Source: Spirulina sp. CS-785/01
Lineage (GTDB): Bacteria; Cyanobacteriota; Cyanobacteriia; Cyanobacteriales; Spirulinaceae
Direction of reading: 5' to 3'
NCBI RefSeq assembly: GCF_028330525.1
Contig: NZ_JAQMSD010000124.1
Location: 1-60,361, forward strand
DNA length: 60,361 nucleotides
How positions within the stretch are numbered: the stretch's first letter is position 1; each line of letters opens with the position of its first letter. A model generated the notes under the pieces. The model saw nothing but the letters and a program-made list of their open reading frames with translations. It was not told the DNA's origin and did not search any database. Made by a program: the position numbers and the translations under genes. Shown one piece after another: positions 22,625 to 31,762 of the stretch.

Positions 22625-24147
22625 AAAAACAATACCATTACGACTACGACATCCGGTATACAATGCTTAAAGAGATGAATATAATATTTAATGGCTTTAG
22701 TTATCCTCTTCTTTCAGAGGTCATAAAAAATATTTATAATTCCTTAAATTTTTCTTACTTCCATTTTATTCGAGCTTATGATTTTAACCTTACAACAAAG
22801 AAAAATTGTGTAATAGAGTATCAAGACTGGCACAATGCTATTCTAGGTAAATACAATGTAGATTGGAACAACATTCCTCCGCTAGATGAAGAATTAATTG
22901 ATAGAATGGTCTCTTGTGAATCAATTGTTTTGGAAATGATGAATCGCTTTGAAAGTGGTGGTTTTCAGTTAAGTTATCAAGAACGAAAAAATATATATTT
23001 TAAGCATCTAAGATATTGGAATTGGATATTAGATAGTAAGAAAATAGATTTATTTTTTTCATTTAACGTTCCCCATGAAGGTTATGATTTTGTTATTTAC
23101 TCTCTCTGTAAGTTAAAGAAAATTCAGACTTTGTATTTTTACCCTCTTCCTATAGATGAAACATTGATTCTGGTAGAAGATATAGAAAAACCTGCGGATC
23201 AACTAGAACAAAAATATAAGCTAGCTCTCGAATCAATACAAGAAGATTCTCATTTAGAATCAGAACAGAAACTGCAAATGTCGCCTCCCTTTGAACAGTA
23301 TTATAAAAAACAAATTTCCTTAAACATTGATCCCATACCTTTTTATATGGAAAAGCAACCAAAAACTAGACAATTACTAGCTTTTTTTAAAAAAATCTTA
23401 CACAAAAAAGAAATTTTACACAAAAAAGAAATTGTTTTAGAAAAAATATTGACTTTTTCTTATTGGAAGAAAAAACTATATTGGCTTCAATTAAAAGTTT
23501 TTCAAGAGACAAGACTACTCGATTTTTACGATAAACATACCTTTGAACCAGATTTATCTCAGCAATATATTTATTTGCCCCTCCATTTCCAGCCAGAAGC
23601 CACAACTTCTCCGCTAGGTGGAGCTTTTGTTAATCAGCTACTAATTGTACAGTTACTAGCTTATGCTCTACCCGACAATGTTTATATTTATGTTAAAGAG
23701 CACCCTAAGCAAAAGATTTGTGGACGAGATGTCAACTTTTACAAAAATTTACTCAATATACCAAAAGTTAAATTGATACCTAGGCAATATAACTCTTTTC
23801 GTTTATTAGATAATTGTGTTGCTGTAGCAACTGCAACAGGTACAGCAGGATGGGAAGCTCTATTCCGTCAAAGACCTGTATTAATGTTTGGACACTATTT
23901 TTATCAGTATGCTCCTGGTGTTTTTCAGATTAGAAGTTTGAATGACTGTATTATGGCTATTGATAAAATATTCAAGCAAAAAGAAAGTCCAAATCCTATA
24001 GAAGTCAAAGCCTTTTTAAAAGCCGTGGAAAAAGTTGCTATTACCGGTTATACTAGCCTTCCATATCAGAAAGTTGCCCGCATTTCAGAAAAAGAAAACG
24101 TCAAGAATCTTTCGGATTCTGTTATTAAATATGTGACTAATTATTAA
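22606..24147 (+). CDS. Capsule-polysaccharide-type glycosyltransferase, unassigned
   Basis: A 513-residue soluble protein without a signal peptide. The C-terminal half has the look of KpsC/KpsS-type capsule proteins or CMP-sugar glycosyltransferases: YLPLHFQPEATTSPLGG near residue 325, VYIYVKEHPKQ near 360, and ATATGTAGWEALFRQRPVLMFG near 410. It begins within pseI (19-base overlap) if ATG 22606 is used, and ATG 22663 or 22675 are alternatives. Directly after pseI, it is a good candidate for a pseudaminate or related sugar transferase. It is strongly AT-rich compared with pseI. Confidence 0.6.
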   Translation: MGNAWIKKQYHYDYDIRYTMLKEMNIIFNGFSYPLLSEVIKNIYNSLNFSYFHFIRAYDFNLTTKKNCVIEYQDWHNAILGKYNVDWNNIPPLDEELIDRMVSCESIVLEMMNRFESGGFQLSYQERKNIYFKHLRYWNWILDSKKIDLFFSFNVPHEGYDFVIYSLCKLKKIQTLYFYPLPIDETLILVEDIEKPADQLEQKYKLALESIQEDSHLESEQKLQMSPPFEQYYKKQISLNIDPIPFYMEKQPKTRQLLAFFKKILHKKEILHKKEIVLEKILTFSYWKKKLYWLQLKVFQETRLLDFYDKHTFEPDLSQQYIYLPLHFQPEATTSPLGGAFVNQLLIVQLLAYALPDNVYIYVKEHPKQKICGRDVNFYKNLLNIPKVKLIPRQYNSFRLLDNCVAVATATGTAGWEALFRQRPVLMFGHYFYQYAPGVFQIRSLNDCIMAIDKIFKQKESPNPIEVKAFLKAVEKVAITGYTSLPYQKVARISEKENVKNLSDSVIKYVTNY

Positions 24148-24204
24148 CCAATTTAAGCAGCTAGATATATCATCCAAACCAAAAGTTAAGCCAACTAAGT
24201 TTAC

Positions 24205-25764
24205 ATGAAAGTAGGATTTATTAGTATTTTTTCGTATCGTCCCTTTGTCAAACATTTAACCTATCTTGCAAAAATTCTGTCAGAAGCAGGACATGAAACA
24301 TCGTTTTTAGTATGCGACTCTTCAGTTGACAAGTGTTACAGTCAATTTCTCAAAGGACATAGTAAATTAAGAGAATGCCCTGTTTGTATATTGGGTGGGT
24401 TTCGCTCATTCCCGTTAGAAAACATTTATTCTATTAACCCTAATGTCAAAGTAGATTTAGATGAAAAAATTTTACAGGATATAGCTTCCTCAAGTTCTTA
24501 TACTATTCATAGGGTTGAAACAAAGGAAGACTGCCAAAATACTAAAGTTCTAGAAACTCAAAAGGCTTTATATCAGCCCATAGAAATTGTTTATGGTAAT
24601 GTTATAGAATGGGCTATTAAAAACAAGCTGGATAGCATTATTTGTTTTAATGGGAGGATGGATCTTACAAAAGCAGCAATCTATGCTTGTGAAAATATTG
24701 GAGTTCCTTACATAACAGTAGAACGCCCTTGGTTTGCCAATGGCTTACATCTTACTCCTAACGGAAACTGCTTATCTTTGAAAGAGTTTAATCGGTTTAA
24801 TTTTGAATATCGCAATAAGCCTTTAACATTAAAGCAAGCTCAGTATGCTGCTCACTTAATGTCGATTCGGTTTTTACATAAGAATCAGTTAGATTGGAGA
24901 ATCTTCCAATTTGAAAATTCTACATCCTCTAAAAATTTAATAGCATCTAGCGGGCAATGTCCTAGAGTTATTATCTTACCTAGCAGTAGTTGTGAGTTCA
25001 TTGGTCATCCTGATTGGAAATCAGATTGGGATCACTTTACAGATGCTCTTGATGAATTAATTGCGGTTTTAGGGATTACTTACAAGCAATGTATTTTAAG
25101 AGGACACCCGATTTGGTCAGAAAATATTGGTTGTCGTACCGGAGAAAAATCCCAAAAGCATTATTATGAATGGGCTAATGCAAGGGGTGTACGTTATATT
25201 AATAGTAAGGAAAAAGTGAATACTTACTTATTAATGAAGGAAGCAGATATTATTATTGTTGCTAACAGTAGCTCTGGTGTTGAAGCAGGAATTCTTGGTA
25301 AGAAGGTTATATCATTAGGGAAGTCTAGATATCAAAATGCTGGCTTTGTTACTTCAATAAAATCTCGTAATGACTGGTTCAAATTAGAAAATTTAGAAAA
25401 TCACGATCCTTTATCTGTCATACGTCTTACTCTGAGATATGTTTATATGCATTCTTGTCGCATCACGCAATATGTAAACTATATTCGCTTCATATCTTCA
25501 GGTAACTATGAATACTATGGAGGAGCAGATCCAGAGCAACTTCTTAGTATTTTTAGAATAGGTCAGCTAAAGGCTGATGATCCACTATTTGCACAGGATA
25601 CTAATGATGAGGATAAAATTATAAGTGATTTATTTAATCAGAATTGGCAAAAATTTTCTCAATGGGAATTTAATCATACAAGCAGTCCAACAAGTATAGA
25701 TAGAAAGATGGGACTCCGTTGGGTCGATTCCGTTAGAAACTTATTTCCTAGGGGAGATAGGTAA
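24205..25764 (+). CDS. Capsule-polysaccharide-type glycosyltransferase, unassigned
   Basis: A 519-residue protein with two Rossmann-like halves. The N-terminus KVGFISIFSYRPFVKHLTYLAKIL is GT-B-like with HLTYLA in the position of the glycine/histidine loop. The C-terminal half contains ILRGHPIW near residue 298 and ANSSSGVEAGILGKKVISLG near 353, as in capsule biosynthesis transferases. I cannot name the sugar. It shares its general design with the preceding gene, so the two may add consecutive residues. AT-rich, with no coupling to its neighbours. Confidence 0.58.
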   Translation: MKVGFISIFSYRPFVKHLTYLAKILSEAGHETSFLVCDSSVDKCYSQFLKGHSKLRECPVCILGGFRSFPLENIYSINPNVKVDLDEKILQDIASSSSYTIHRVETKEDCQNTKVLETQKALYQPIEIVYGNVIEWAIKNKLDSIICFNGRMDLTKAAIYACENIGVPYITVERPWFANGLHLTPNGNCLSLKEFNRFNFEYRNKPLTLKQAQYAAHLMSIRFLHKNQLDWRIFQFENSTSSKNLIASSGQCPRVIILPSSSCEFIGHPDWKSDWDHFTDALDELIAVLGITYKQCILRGHPIWSENIGCRTGEKSQKHYYEWANARGVRYINSKEKVNTYLLMKEADIIIVANSSSGVEAGILGKKVISLGKSRYQNAGFVTSIKSRNDWFKLENLENHDPLSVIRLTLRYVYMHSCRITQYVNYIRFISSGNYEYYGGADPEQLLSIFRIGQLKADDPLFAQDTNDEDKIISDLFNQNWQKFSQWEFNHTSSPTSIDRKMGLRWVDSVRNLFPRGDR

Positions 25765-25803
25765 TATTTGACCAAGCGTATATAAACTTATACTAAAACT
25801 CAT

Positions 25804-27042
25804 ATGAAAAACAGTATAGATAAATTAACTACCATAGCTACCCCTTCACTTTTCCATAAAAGGGCTTGCTACATATTTTTTTTAATAGCATTTATTCAGC
25901 TCTTCTATCTCACATTTTTTTCAGTACCTAATCCTTACTATCTAATTACTTGGTTAATTGTTACAACTATAGGCTGGACATTACTATTTTTATCACGCCC
26001 ATCATCGGTCACTAATAAGTGGCCAACCATGAAGCATCCAATTCTATTTCAGTCACTCTTCTATATCACTTTTTTGTTTACATTGCTTTTTAGCAGGATG
26101 GACTATATTCTTTCAACATCTTTATATGGCTTGGATGTTACAAGGGTATCGGATGCTGTAGGGGGAGGTGGCTGGTATAGCTATATCAACATCTTTTTTT
26201 ATCCGATGTCATTGATTGCTATGTTTTATCGGAGCAATAGAAATATATTTATATCAAATATGTTTTTAGTCTTCTTAATTTGTACTATTGATATTATATC
26301 AATTGGAACAAGAGGAATACAATTTTTTGTTATTACAACTTTTTTTTTACTTCTTGGAAAAAAAGACCGGCTCAAGATATTTATCTTTTTAATTATATTA
26401 GGAGTAATTTTTCTGATTGCTTTTGAGTGGACTACAAGAGTAAGATCTGGTACGTCGAGTGGGTTTGTTGACTATTGGGTATTTAAAGTTACCGAATCTT
26501 GGGTTAACAGGTCGATAATTGTCAATGAAAGCTTTGTCGATTTCATTCATCAAAATGCTCCTGTAGCACTACCTCTTTTATATTTCATTGCATATATTTC
26601 TCATTCAGTTCCGGAATTGTGTCGCTTTTTGTCGGAAGCTACTGAATACACAATTACTCCACATTTCTTATACTTAAAGCGTCATTACAATATTGTGACA
26701 TGGGGAGATACTGAATCTGTTTCAGCTACAATTAGCCAGATGAATACATTTGGTGATAGTGGATTTGGTCTTTATCAAACACTTTATGCTGCCTTTCTAA
26801 TTGATTTAGGTCTCTTTCTACTTATTGCAATTCTTGCATCAATGGCTATTCTTAGAATTTTTCAAGTGAAAAGTTTATTTATTTTTCCAGTATATTTATA
26901 CTTTACTATCGTATTTACTTTTTCAAATATTACAAATTATTTTTTTACTGGTTTAGGGCCTTGGCGTTTTTTGATATTTGTGATGTTTTGGATATTATTT
27001 TTCCATTTTAGATTTAAAAGAAGATCAAGGCTAAAATACTAA
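25804..27042 (+). CDS. O-antigen polymerase-like membrane protein (Wzy candidate)
   Basis: A 412-residue polytopic protein with about 10-12 hydrophobic helices and one larger periplasmic loop around residues 225-315. Low sequence conservation, a helix-rich profile and a location in the most AT-rich part of the locus are typical of Wzy polymerases. The sequence has the RSGTSSG-type loop and GDSGFG (near 318), as seen in oligosaccharide repeat unit polymerases of the Wzy/EpsG class. The polymerase role is inference from topology and context. Confidence 0.6.
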   Translation: MKNSIDKLTTIATPSLFHKRACYIFFLIAFIQLFYLTFFSVPNPYYLITWLIVTTIGWTLLFLSRPSSVTNKWPTMKHPILFQSLFYITFLFTLLFSRMDYILSTSLYGLDVTRVSDAVGGGGWYSYINIFFYPMSLIAMFYRSNRNIFISNMFLVFLICTIDIISIGTRGIQFFVITTFFLLLGKKDRLKIFIFLIILGVIFLIAFEWTTRVRSGTSSGFVDYWVFKVTESWVNRSIIVNESFVDFIHQNAPVALPLLYFIAYISHSVPELCRFLSEATEYTITPHFLYLKRHYNIVTWGDTESVSATISQMNTFGDSGFGLYQTLYAAFLIDLGLFLLIAILASMAILRIFQVKSLFIFPVYLYFTIVFTFSNITNYFFTGLGPWRFLIFVMFWILFFHFRFKRRSRLKY

Positions 27043-27250
27043 AACTGGCTTAAATCTCTCAAAATAATTTAGTGAAGACTATTAAGACTATAGCGATCTT
27101 AGATAGGACATGAACACTTTGACTTTCAATTGTTGCTATCGGTGAGATACGGCGATTTAGCGTTCATAACCTATTTGGGACGGCTATATATAGAAATAGA
27201 CTTAATGAATACTTGTAAATCAAAAGTTATATAACGTCTAAGTAATAAAA

Positions 27251-28006
27251 ATGGGTAACAAATTACCATTAGTTTCGATTATAACCCCAACATTTAATTG
27301 TTCTCAGTTCGTAAAACAAACCATAAAATCGGTTCAAAATCAAACCCACCAAAACTGGGAAATGATTATTGTTGATGATTGTTCTCAAGACAATACAGCG
27401 AATATTCTAAAAGCAATAGCAGACAATGATGAAAGAATACATTTTATCCAGTTGACTACGAATGTTGGACCAGCAAAGGCTCGTAATGTTGCTATACAAG
27501 CAGCAAGAGGTCGCTTTATTGCTTTCCTAGATAGTGATGATTTATGGTTACCTAATAAGCTAGAAAAGCAAATTCATTTTATGCAATCAAAAGGTATGGC
27601 TTTTTCATACACACAATATCGGCGTTTTTCAGGTTCTTCTCTAGGGCATCTCGTTAGTATACCCAATTCGCTAAATTATCGACAACTTTTAAAAAATACT
27701 GCAATTGCAACATCAACAGTAGTGATCAATCGAGACTTCACTGGAGAAGTCAAAACACAAAATCAAGGATATGATGATTTTATACTATGGCTTAGTATTC
27801 TCAAACAGGGTTTTACGGCATTCGCACTGCAAGAAGATTTAATGCGTTATCGAGTTAGTTCTAACTCTGTATCTAGTAACCGTTTGAGATCAATAAGGTG
27901 GGTTTGGAATATTTATCGTAATGTGGAAAAATTAAATTTATTAGATTCTACATGGTGCTTTACTAACTATGCTTTAAATGCTTCTTGGAAATGGAAAACC
28001 TTTTAA
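27251..28006 (+). CDS. Family 2 glycosyltransferase
   Basis: A 251-residue GT-A enzyme: VSIITPTFNCSQFVKQTIKS at residues 7-26, VDDCSQDNT near 43, and AFLDSDDLWLPNKLEKQ near 92 providing the DxD-like metal site. No membrane helices. It is close to WfaP/WaaE-type transferases that add a sugar during repeat-unit assembly. It stands after a 208-bp gap that shows no clear gene or terminator. Confidence 0.86.
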   Translation: MGNKLPLVSIITPTFNCSQFVKQTIKSVQNQTHQNWEMIIVDDCSQDNTANILKAIADNDERIHFIQLTTNVGPAKARNVAIQAARGRFIAFLDSDDLWLPNKLEKQIHFMQSKGMAFSYTQYRRFSGSSLGHLVSIPNSLNYRQLLKNTAIATSTVVINRDFTGEVKTQNQGYDDFILWLSILKQGFTAFALQEDLMRYRVSSNSVSSNRLRSIRWVWNIYRNVEKLNLLDSTWCFTNYALNASWKWKTF

Positions 28007-28038
28007 CTTAGGTATTGTTATAGTCAATTCTGGTTAAA

Positions 28039-28986
28039 ATGAATCAAATATTAGTTACAGGAATTACAGGTTTTATTGGCACTCATTTATTATCTTGCTT
28101 AATTCAGCAAAATTACTCTCTGAACATAACAACTCGCAACATTCACCCTGAAACTTCCCCGAAAATCACAACAGTAAAAATAGCTGATATAAATGAAGTA
28201 ACCAATTGGGATGAAGCTTTAACCAATATAGATACTGTCATCCACCTAGCCGCCCGCGCTCACCTCCTCCAAGACAACGCAACCAACCCAGAAGCCGAAT
28301 TCCACAAAACTAACACCGCCGCCACCGCTAACCTCGTCCAACAATCCATTGCAGCCGGAGTCAAACACTTCATCTTCATCAGTTCCATTGGCGCAATGGC
28401 CACCCTCAGCCCATACCCCTTAACCGAATCGTCTCCTTGCACTCCAGACACCCCCTATGGACGCAGTAAACTACAAGCCGAACAAGCCCTAAAAGAACTT
28501 TGTGCCAATAGCTCCATGACCTGGACAATCCTCCGCCCTCCCCTAATCTATGGCCCCCGTAACCCCGGTAATATGGCACGTCTCCTCAAACTGGTCAACA
28601 CAGGACTGCCCTTACCCCTTGGAGCAATCAACAACCGCCGCAGCTTACTTTACGTGGGCAACCTAGTCGATGCCATCATCACTTGTCTCTCTCACCCCAA
28701 CGCCAAAAATCAAACCTTCTTAATCAGTGACGGAGAAGACTTATCCACCCCTGACTTAATCCGTCAAATTGGCCAAGCTATGGGAAAAACCCCCTTATTA
28801 CTTCCCATCCCCCCAACCCTACTTACCTCACTCGCTAAACCCCTCGGAAAACAAGAAACAGTGAATCGGTTAATCGGCTCTCTTCCTATCAATAGCCAGA
28901 AAATCAGAACAACCCTGAATTGGACACCTCCCGTTACAGTGAGTCAAGGCTTGCAAGATACTGTAAATTGGTACTTAAATCAGTAA
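28039..28986 (+). CDS. NAD-dependent sugar epimerase/dehydratase (UDP-QuiNAc/GalNAc type)
   Basis: A 315-residue extended SDR. The NAD site GITGFIG is at residues 7-13, a SSIGA serine near 117, and YGRSK near 140 gives the catalytic Tyr and Lys. The motif set and length fit UDP-glucose 4-epimerase-like enzymes of the WbpV/WbmH type, which sit directly before WecA/WbpL-like initiating transferases, as here. From about 28250 the codons become much more C-rich than in the genes upstream. This is the right border of the AT-rich glycan block. Confidence 0.83.
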   Translation: MNQILVTGITGFIGTHLLSCLIQQNYSLNITTRNIHPETSPKITTVKIADINEVTNWDEALTNIDTVIHLAARAHLLQDNATNPEAEFHKTNTAATANLVQQSIAAGVKHFIFISSIGAMATLSPYPLTESSPCTPDTPYGRSKLQAEQALKELCANSSMTWTILRPPLIYGPRNPGNMARLLKLVNTGLPLPLGAINNRRSLLYVGNLVDAIITCLSHPNAKNQTFLISDGEDLSTPDLIRQIGQAMGKTPLLLPIPPTLLTSLAKPLGKQETVNRLIGSLPINSQKIRTTLNWTPPVTVSQGLQDTVNWYLNQ

Positions 28987-28995
28987 ACCAAGCAA

Positions 28996-29148
28996 AAGCC
29001 TGTCCAAAGCGAACAAATCTTACGACTACAAGAAGATAAAGCCTATTCCCACGAAGCCGCCACACGCGACTTTGGCTATCACCCGCGATCGCTAGAAATT
29101 GGACTACAACAAGAAATCGAAATTATGCGCTCTGAAGGAATCATCTAA
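28996..29148 (+). pseudogene. C-terminal remnant of another sugar epimerase
   Basis: The frame ending TAA 29146-29148 encodes SEQILRLQEDKAYSHEAA, DFGYHPRSLEIGLQQEI and a short end. This is the tail of WbpV-like epimerases, in which a phrase like LNEDKAF...DFGY...SFEEG is standard. No N-terminal part is present. It probably marks the old 3' end of the ancestral epimerase gene, displaced when the present one arrived. Confidence 0.75.
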
Positions 29149-29152
29149 GACA

Positions 29153-30145
29153 ATGAACGTAGGGTTAATGGCACTGATCACCTTGAGTTTTGGACTAGCG
29201 ATCGCGCTAACCGGTTGGATACAACATCGCTTTAAAACCCAACTCCTCGACCTCCCCAACGATCGCAGTTCCCACAGCCAACCCACCCCCAGAGGCGGCG
29301 GCCTCGGCTTCCTCATCGCCTTCACCCTCACCAGCACCGCCCATTGGGGCATCAGCCAATACACCACCCCCCCCAACCTCACCCCTCACCCCGGCTACAC
29401 CAGCCTAGTCCTCCTCCCCCTCGCCATCGTCGGTTTCATCGACGATCGCAGCAACGTCCCCGCCCCCATCCGCTACCTCATCCAACTCAGTGCCGCCGGA
29501 ATCGCCATCATTTCCTTCGGCCTCCCTCCCATCCCAGCACTCGCCACCCCCCTCACCCTCCTCCTCACCCTCATCGGCTTCACCGCCCTGATCAACTTCT
29601 ACAACTTCATGGACGGCATCGACGGCCTCGTCGCCAGCGTCACCGCCCTCCAACTCACCTTCCTCGCCCTCTACCTCCAACAACCCCTCTGGTGGCTACT
29701 CATCGCCGCCCTCCTAGGCTTCCTCTACTGGAACTGGTCGCCCGCTAAAATCTTCATGGGAGACGTAGGCAGCACCGTCTTAGGCGCGAGTATAGCGATC
29801 GCACTCCTCAACAGCCCCCAACCATCCCAACTCTGGACTGCCCTCCCCATCCTCCTCCCCCTCATCGGCGATGCCATCTACACCCTCACCCGCCGCCTCC
29901 TCCGCCGAGAAAACATCTTTCAAGCCCACCGCACCCACCTCTACCAACGCCTGCAACAAGCCGGTTGGAGTCATGGACAAGTCACCCTCACCTACCTCCT
30001 CCTCACAGGCATCATTGCCCTCCTCCTCCCCACCCTCGGACTCCTAGGCAGTGGCTTGAGTCTGGGGCTAACCCTAAGCGCGATCGCGCTAGGCGAACTC
30101 TACCTCCACACCCAAAATCGCCCCACCCCCTCCTCCTCATCCTGA
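29153..30145 (+). CDS. WecA/WbpL-like undecaprenyl-phosphate sugar-1-phosphate transferase
   Basis: A 330-residue MraY/WecA-family enzyme with about 10 membrane helices. It shows the family motifs RSSHSQPTPRGGGLGFL (residues 37-53), FIDDRS near 97, NFMDGIDGLV near 148, FMGDVGSTVLG near 202, and HRTHLYQRL near 260. It transfers a HexNAc phosphate to undecaprenyl phosphate and so starts the lipid-linked glycan. The preferred start is ATG 29153, right after the epimerase remnant. The gene is extremely C-rich on the plus strand, quite unlike the AT-rich genes before 28 kb. Confidence 0.9.
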   Translation: MNVGLMALITLSFGLAIALTGWIQHRFKTQLLDLPNDRSSHSQPTPRGGGLGFLIAFTLTSTAHWGISQYTTPPNLTPHPGYTSLVLLPLAIVGFIDDRSNVPAPIRYLIQLSAAGIAIISFGLPPIPALATPLTLLLTLIGFTALINFYNFMDGIDGLVASVTALQLTFLALYLQQPLWWLLIAALLGFLYWNWSPAKIFMGDVGSTVLGASIAIALLNSPQPSQLWTALPILLPLIGDAIYTLTRRLLRRENIFQAHRTHLYQRLQQAGWSHGQVTLTYLLLTGIIALLLPTLGLLGSGLSLGLTLSAIALGELYLHTQNRPTPSSSS

Positions 30146-30161
30146 CTATCAACCAGAAACG

Positions 30162-30220
30162 GAGTTGGTTACAATAGAAAACTGGACAAGTCTCAGATTA
30201 GGCATTCGCTTTGTCCTAAC
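30162..30220 (+). pseudogene. Uma2 C-terminal remnant
   Basis: Bases 30174-30220 match 31413-31459 with one difference. They encode IENWTSLRLGIRFVLT, the conserved segment near the end of the Uma2 protein at 30966. The copy is cut on both sides. It is followed by two HIP1 octamers in inverted arrangement (30221-30229 and 30245-30253). Confidence 0.8.
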
Positions 30221-30303
30221 AGCGATCGCTTCGCACAGACGGAGGCGATCGCTAACAAAATCTTTCCTCGGTCAGAAGAACCATTCATCATTTTGGGTTG
30301 AAC

Positions 30304-30879
30304 ATGACTGTATTAATTCTCCAAACTCATCCAGCCCTAGACATGACAGAAGAACAGTTTTTTCAATTCTGTCAAATTAACCCGAACTATCGCATTGAAC
30401 GAAATGCCCAAGGAGAATTATTAGTGATGTCCCCTACAGGAAGCGAAACAGGACATCATAACGCTAAATTAACGCAACAATTGGGAAACTGGTCTGATGA
30501 AGACGGGACAGGAATTGATTTTGATTCTTCTGCGGGATTTAAACTTCCCAATGGGGCAGAGCGATCGCCCGATGCGTCTTGGGTCAAATTAGAGAAATGG
30601 CAAGCCATACCACCCCAACAACAGCAGAGATTTGCCCCTTTATGTCCTGATTTTGTCGTGGAATTGCGATCGCCGAGTGATAAGATTCAACCGTTACAAG
30701 AAAAAATGGAAGAGTATATACAAAATGGTGCATCTTTAGGTTGGTTAATTGATCGCAAAAATCGCCGAGTTTATATCTATCGTCCCCAAACCCCAGTAGA
30801 ATGCGTGCAATCTCCTGAAACGCTCCAAGGAGACCCCCTTTTATCTGGGTTTGTTTTGCAACTGGCAAAAATTTGGTAG
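30304..30879 (+). CDS. Uma2 family endonuclease-like protein
   Basis: A 191-residue Uma2 (DUF820) protein with a PD-(D/E)XK-type core: GELLVMSPTGSETG near residues 37-50, SPDASWV near 88, and DFVVELRSPSDKI near 117. Uma2 is a large cyanobacterial family assigned to the restriction-endonuclease fold, and the biological role is unknown. ATG 30304 is preferred over upstream TTG 30298. It is the first of seven Uma2 genes in this patch. Confidence 0.9.
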   Translation: MTVLILQTHPALDMTEEQFFQFCQINPNYRIERNAQGELLVMSPTGSETGHHNAKLTQQLGNWSDEDGTGIDFDSSAGFKLPNGAERSPDASWVKLEKWQAIPPQQQQRFAPLCPDFVVELRSPSDKIQPLQEKMEEYIQNGASLGWLIDRKNRRVYIYRPQTPVECVQSPETLQGDPLLSGFVLQLAKIW

Positions 30880-30965
30880 TCAAAACCAAAAAACGCTCAA
30901 ATCGATACGCCCTTTGAGCTTGTTACAATCGACGTGAACCCGGCCAATTCACCCACGACCGAATC

Positions 30966-31604
30966 ATGAACATTTCTCTGGAAAGCGAAATTATTTATCC
31001 CGATAGTGATGGCCAACCAATAGCAGATAATACCCAGCAATTTTACTGGATTGTTCTGATTAAAGAAAACTTAGAGCGATTATTTGCCCCTGATCCTCAA
31101 GTGTTTGTCGCCGGAGACTTACTCTGGTATCCCATCGAAGGTCATCCAGAAATTCGGGTAGCCCCCGATGTAATGGTGGTATTTGGCAGACCAAAAGGCG
31201 ATCGCGGCTCGTATCGACAGTGGGAAGAAGACCAAATAGCCCCACAAGTGGTATTTGAAATACTCTCCCCTGGAAACCGTCTCAAGGAAATGACCAAAAA
31301 ACTGCAATTTTATGACCGCTACGGAGTCGAAGAATATTATATTTATCATCCAGAACGCAATGACTTACATGGTCTCTATCGCACAGCAGAAGGGTTGACA
31401 GTCATTGAAGACATAGAAAACTGGACAAGTCTCAGATTAGGCATTCGTTTTGTCCTAACGGCTGAAACCCTAGAAATTTATCGTCCGGATGGTGAAAAGT
31501 TTCTTACTTCCCTAGAATTAGAACAACAAGCTCAACAAGAACACCAACGGGCTGAACGTCTAGCGGCTCAATTGCGGGCTTTAGGCATTGAACCGGAGTC
31601 ATAA
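30966..31604 (+). CDS. Uma2 family endonuclease-like protein
   Basis: A 212-residue Uma2 protein. VAPDVMVVFG near residue 65 and VVFEILSPGN near 93 form the acid pair, then KEMTKKLQFYDRYGVEEYYIY. A short coiled-coil-like tail follows (EQQAQQEHQRAERLAAQLRA). It is a close paralogue of the gene at 36728, differing mainly in tail length. A scrap of a third member lies at 30162. Confidence 0.9.
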   Translation: MNISLESEIIYPDSDGQPIADNTQQFYWIVLIKENLERLFAPDPQVFVAGDLLWYPIEGHPEIRVAPDVMVVFGRPKGDRGSYRQWEEDQIAPQVVFEILSPGNRLKEMTKKLQFYDRYGVEEYYIYHPERNDLHGLYRTAEGLTVIEDIENWTSLRLGIRFVLTAETLEIYRPDGEKFLTSLELEQQAQQEHQRAERLAAQLRALGIEPES

Positions 31605-31762
31605 ATCATCTTAATAGTCTTTTTCAGAGTAATAATGTAAGTCAAAAGAAATCAAAAGTAGTAACGAGAATCACACTTCTCCTAACCCGTTTCCTACCTA
31701 GCCTTTTCACCACAGCCTTGTAATTGAATCCAATCGCAAAAAATACAAGAGACAACCCAGCC

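Noticed and set aside
29344-29748. Second-frame open frame rich in Pro, His and Arg within the WecA-like gene, and an acidic minus-strand frame at 29405-29683
   Set aside because: Both result from extreme C richness of the real gene, which has all MraY/WecA motifs in its own frame.
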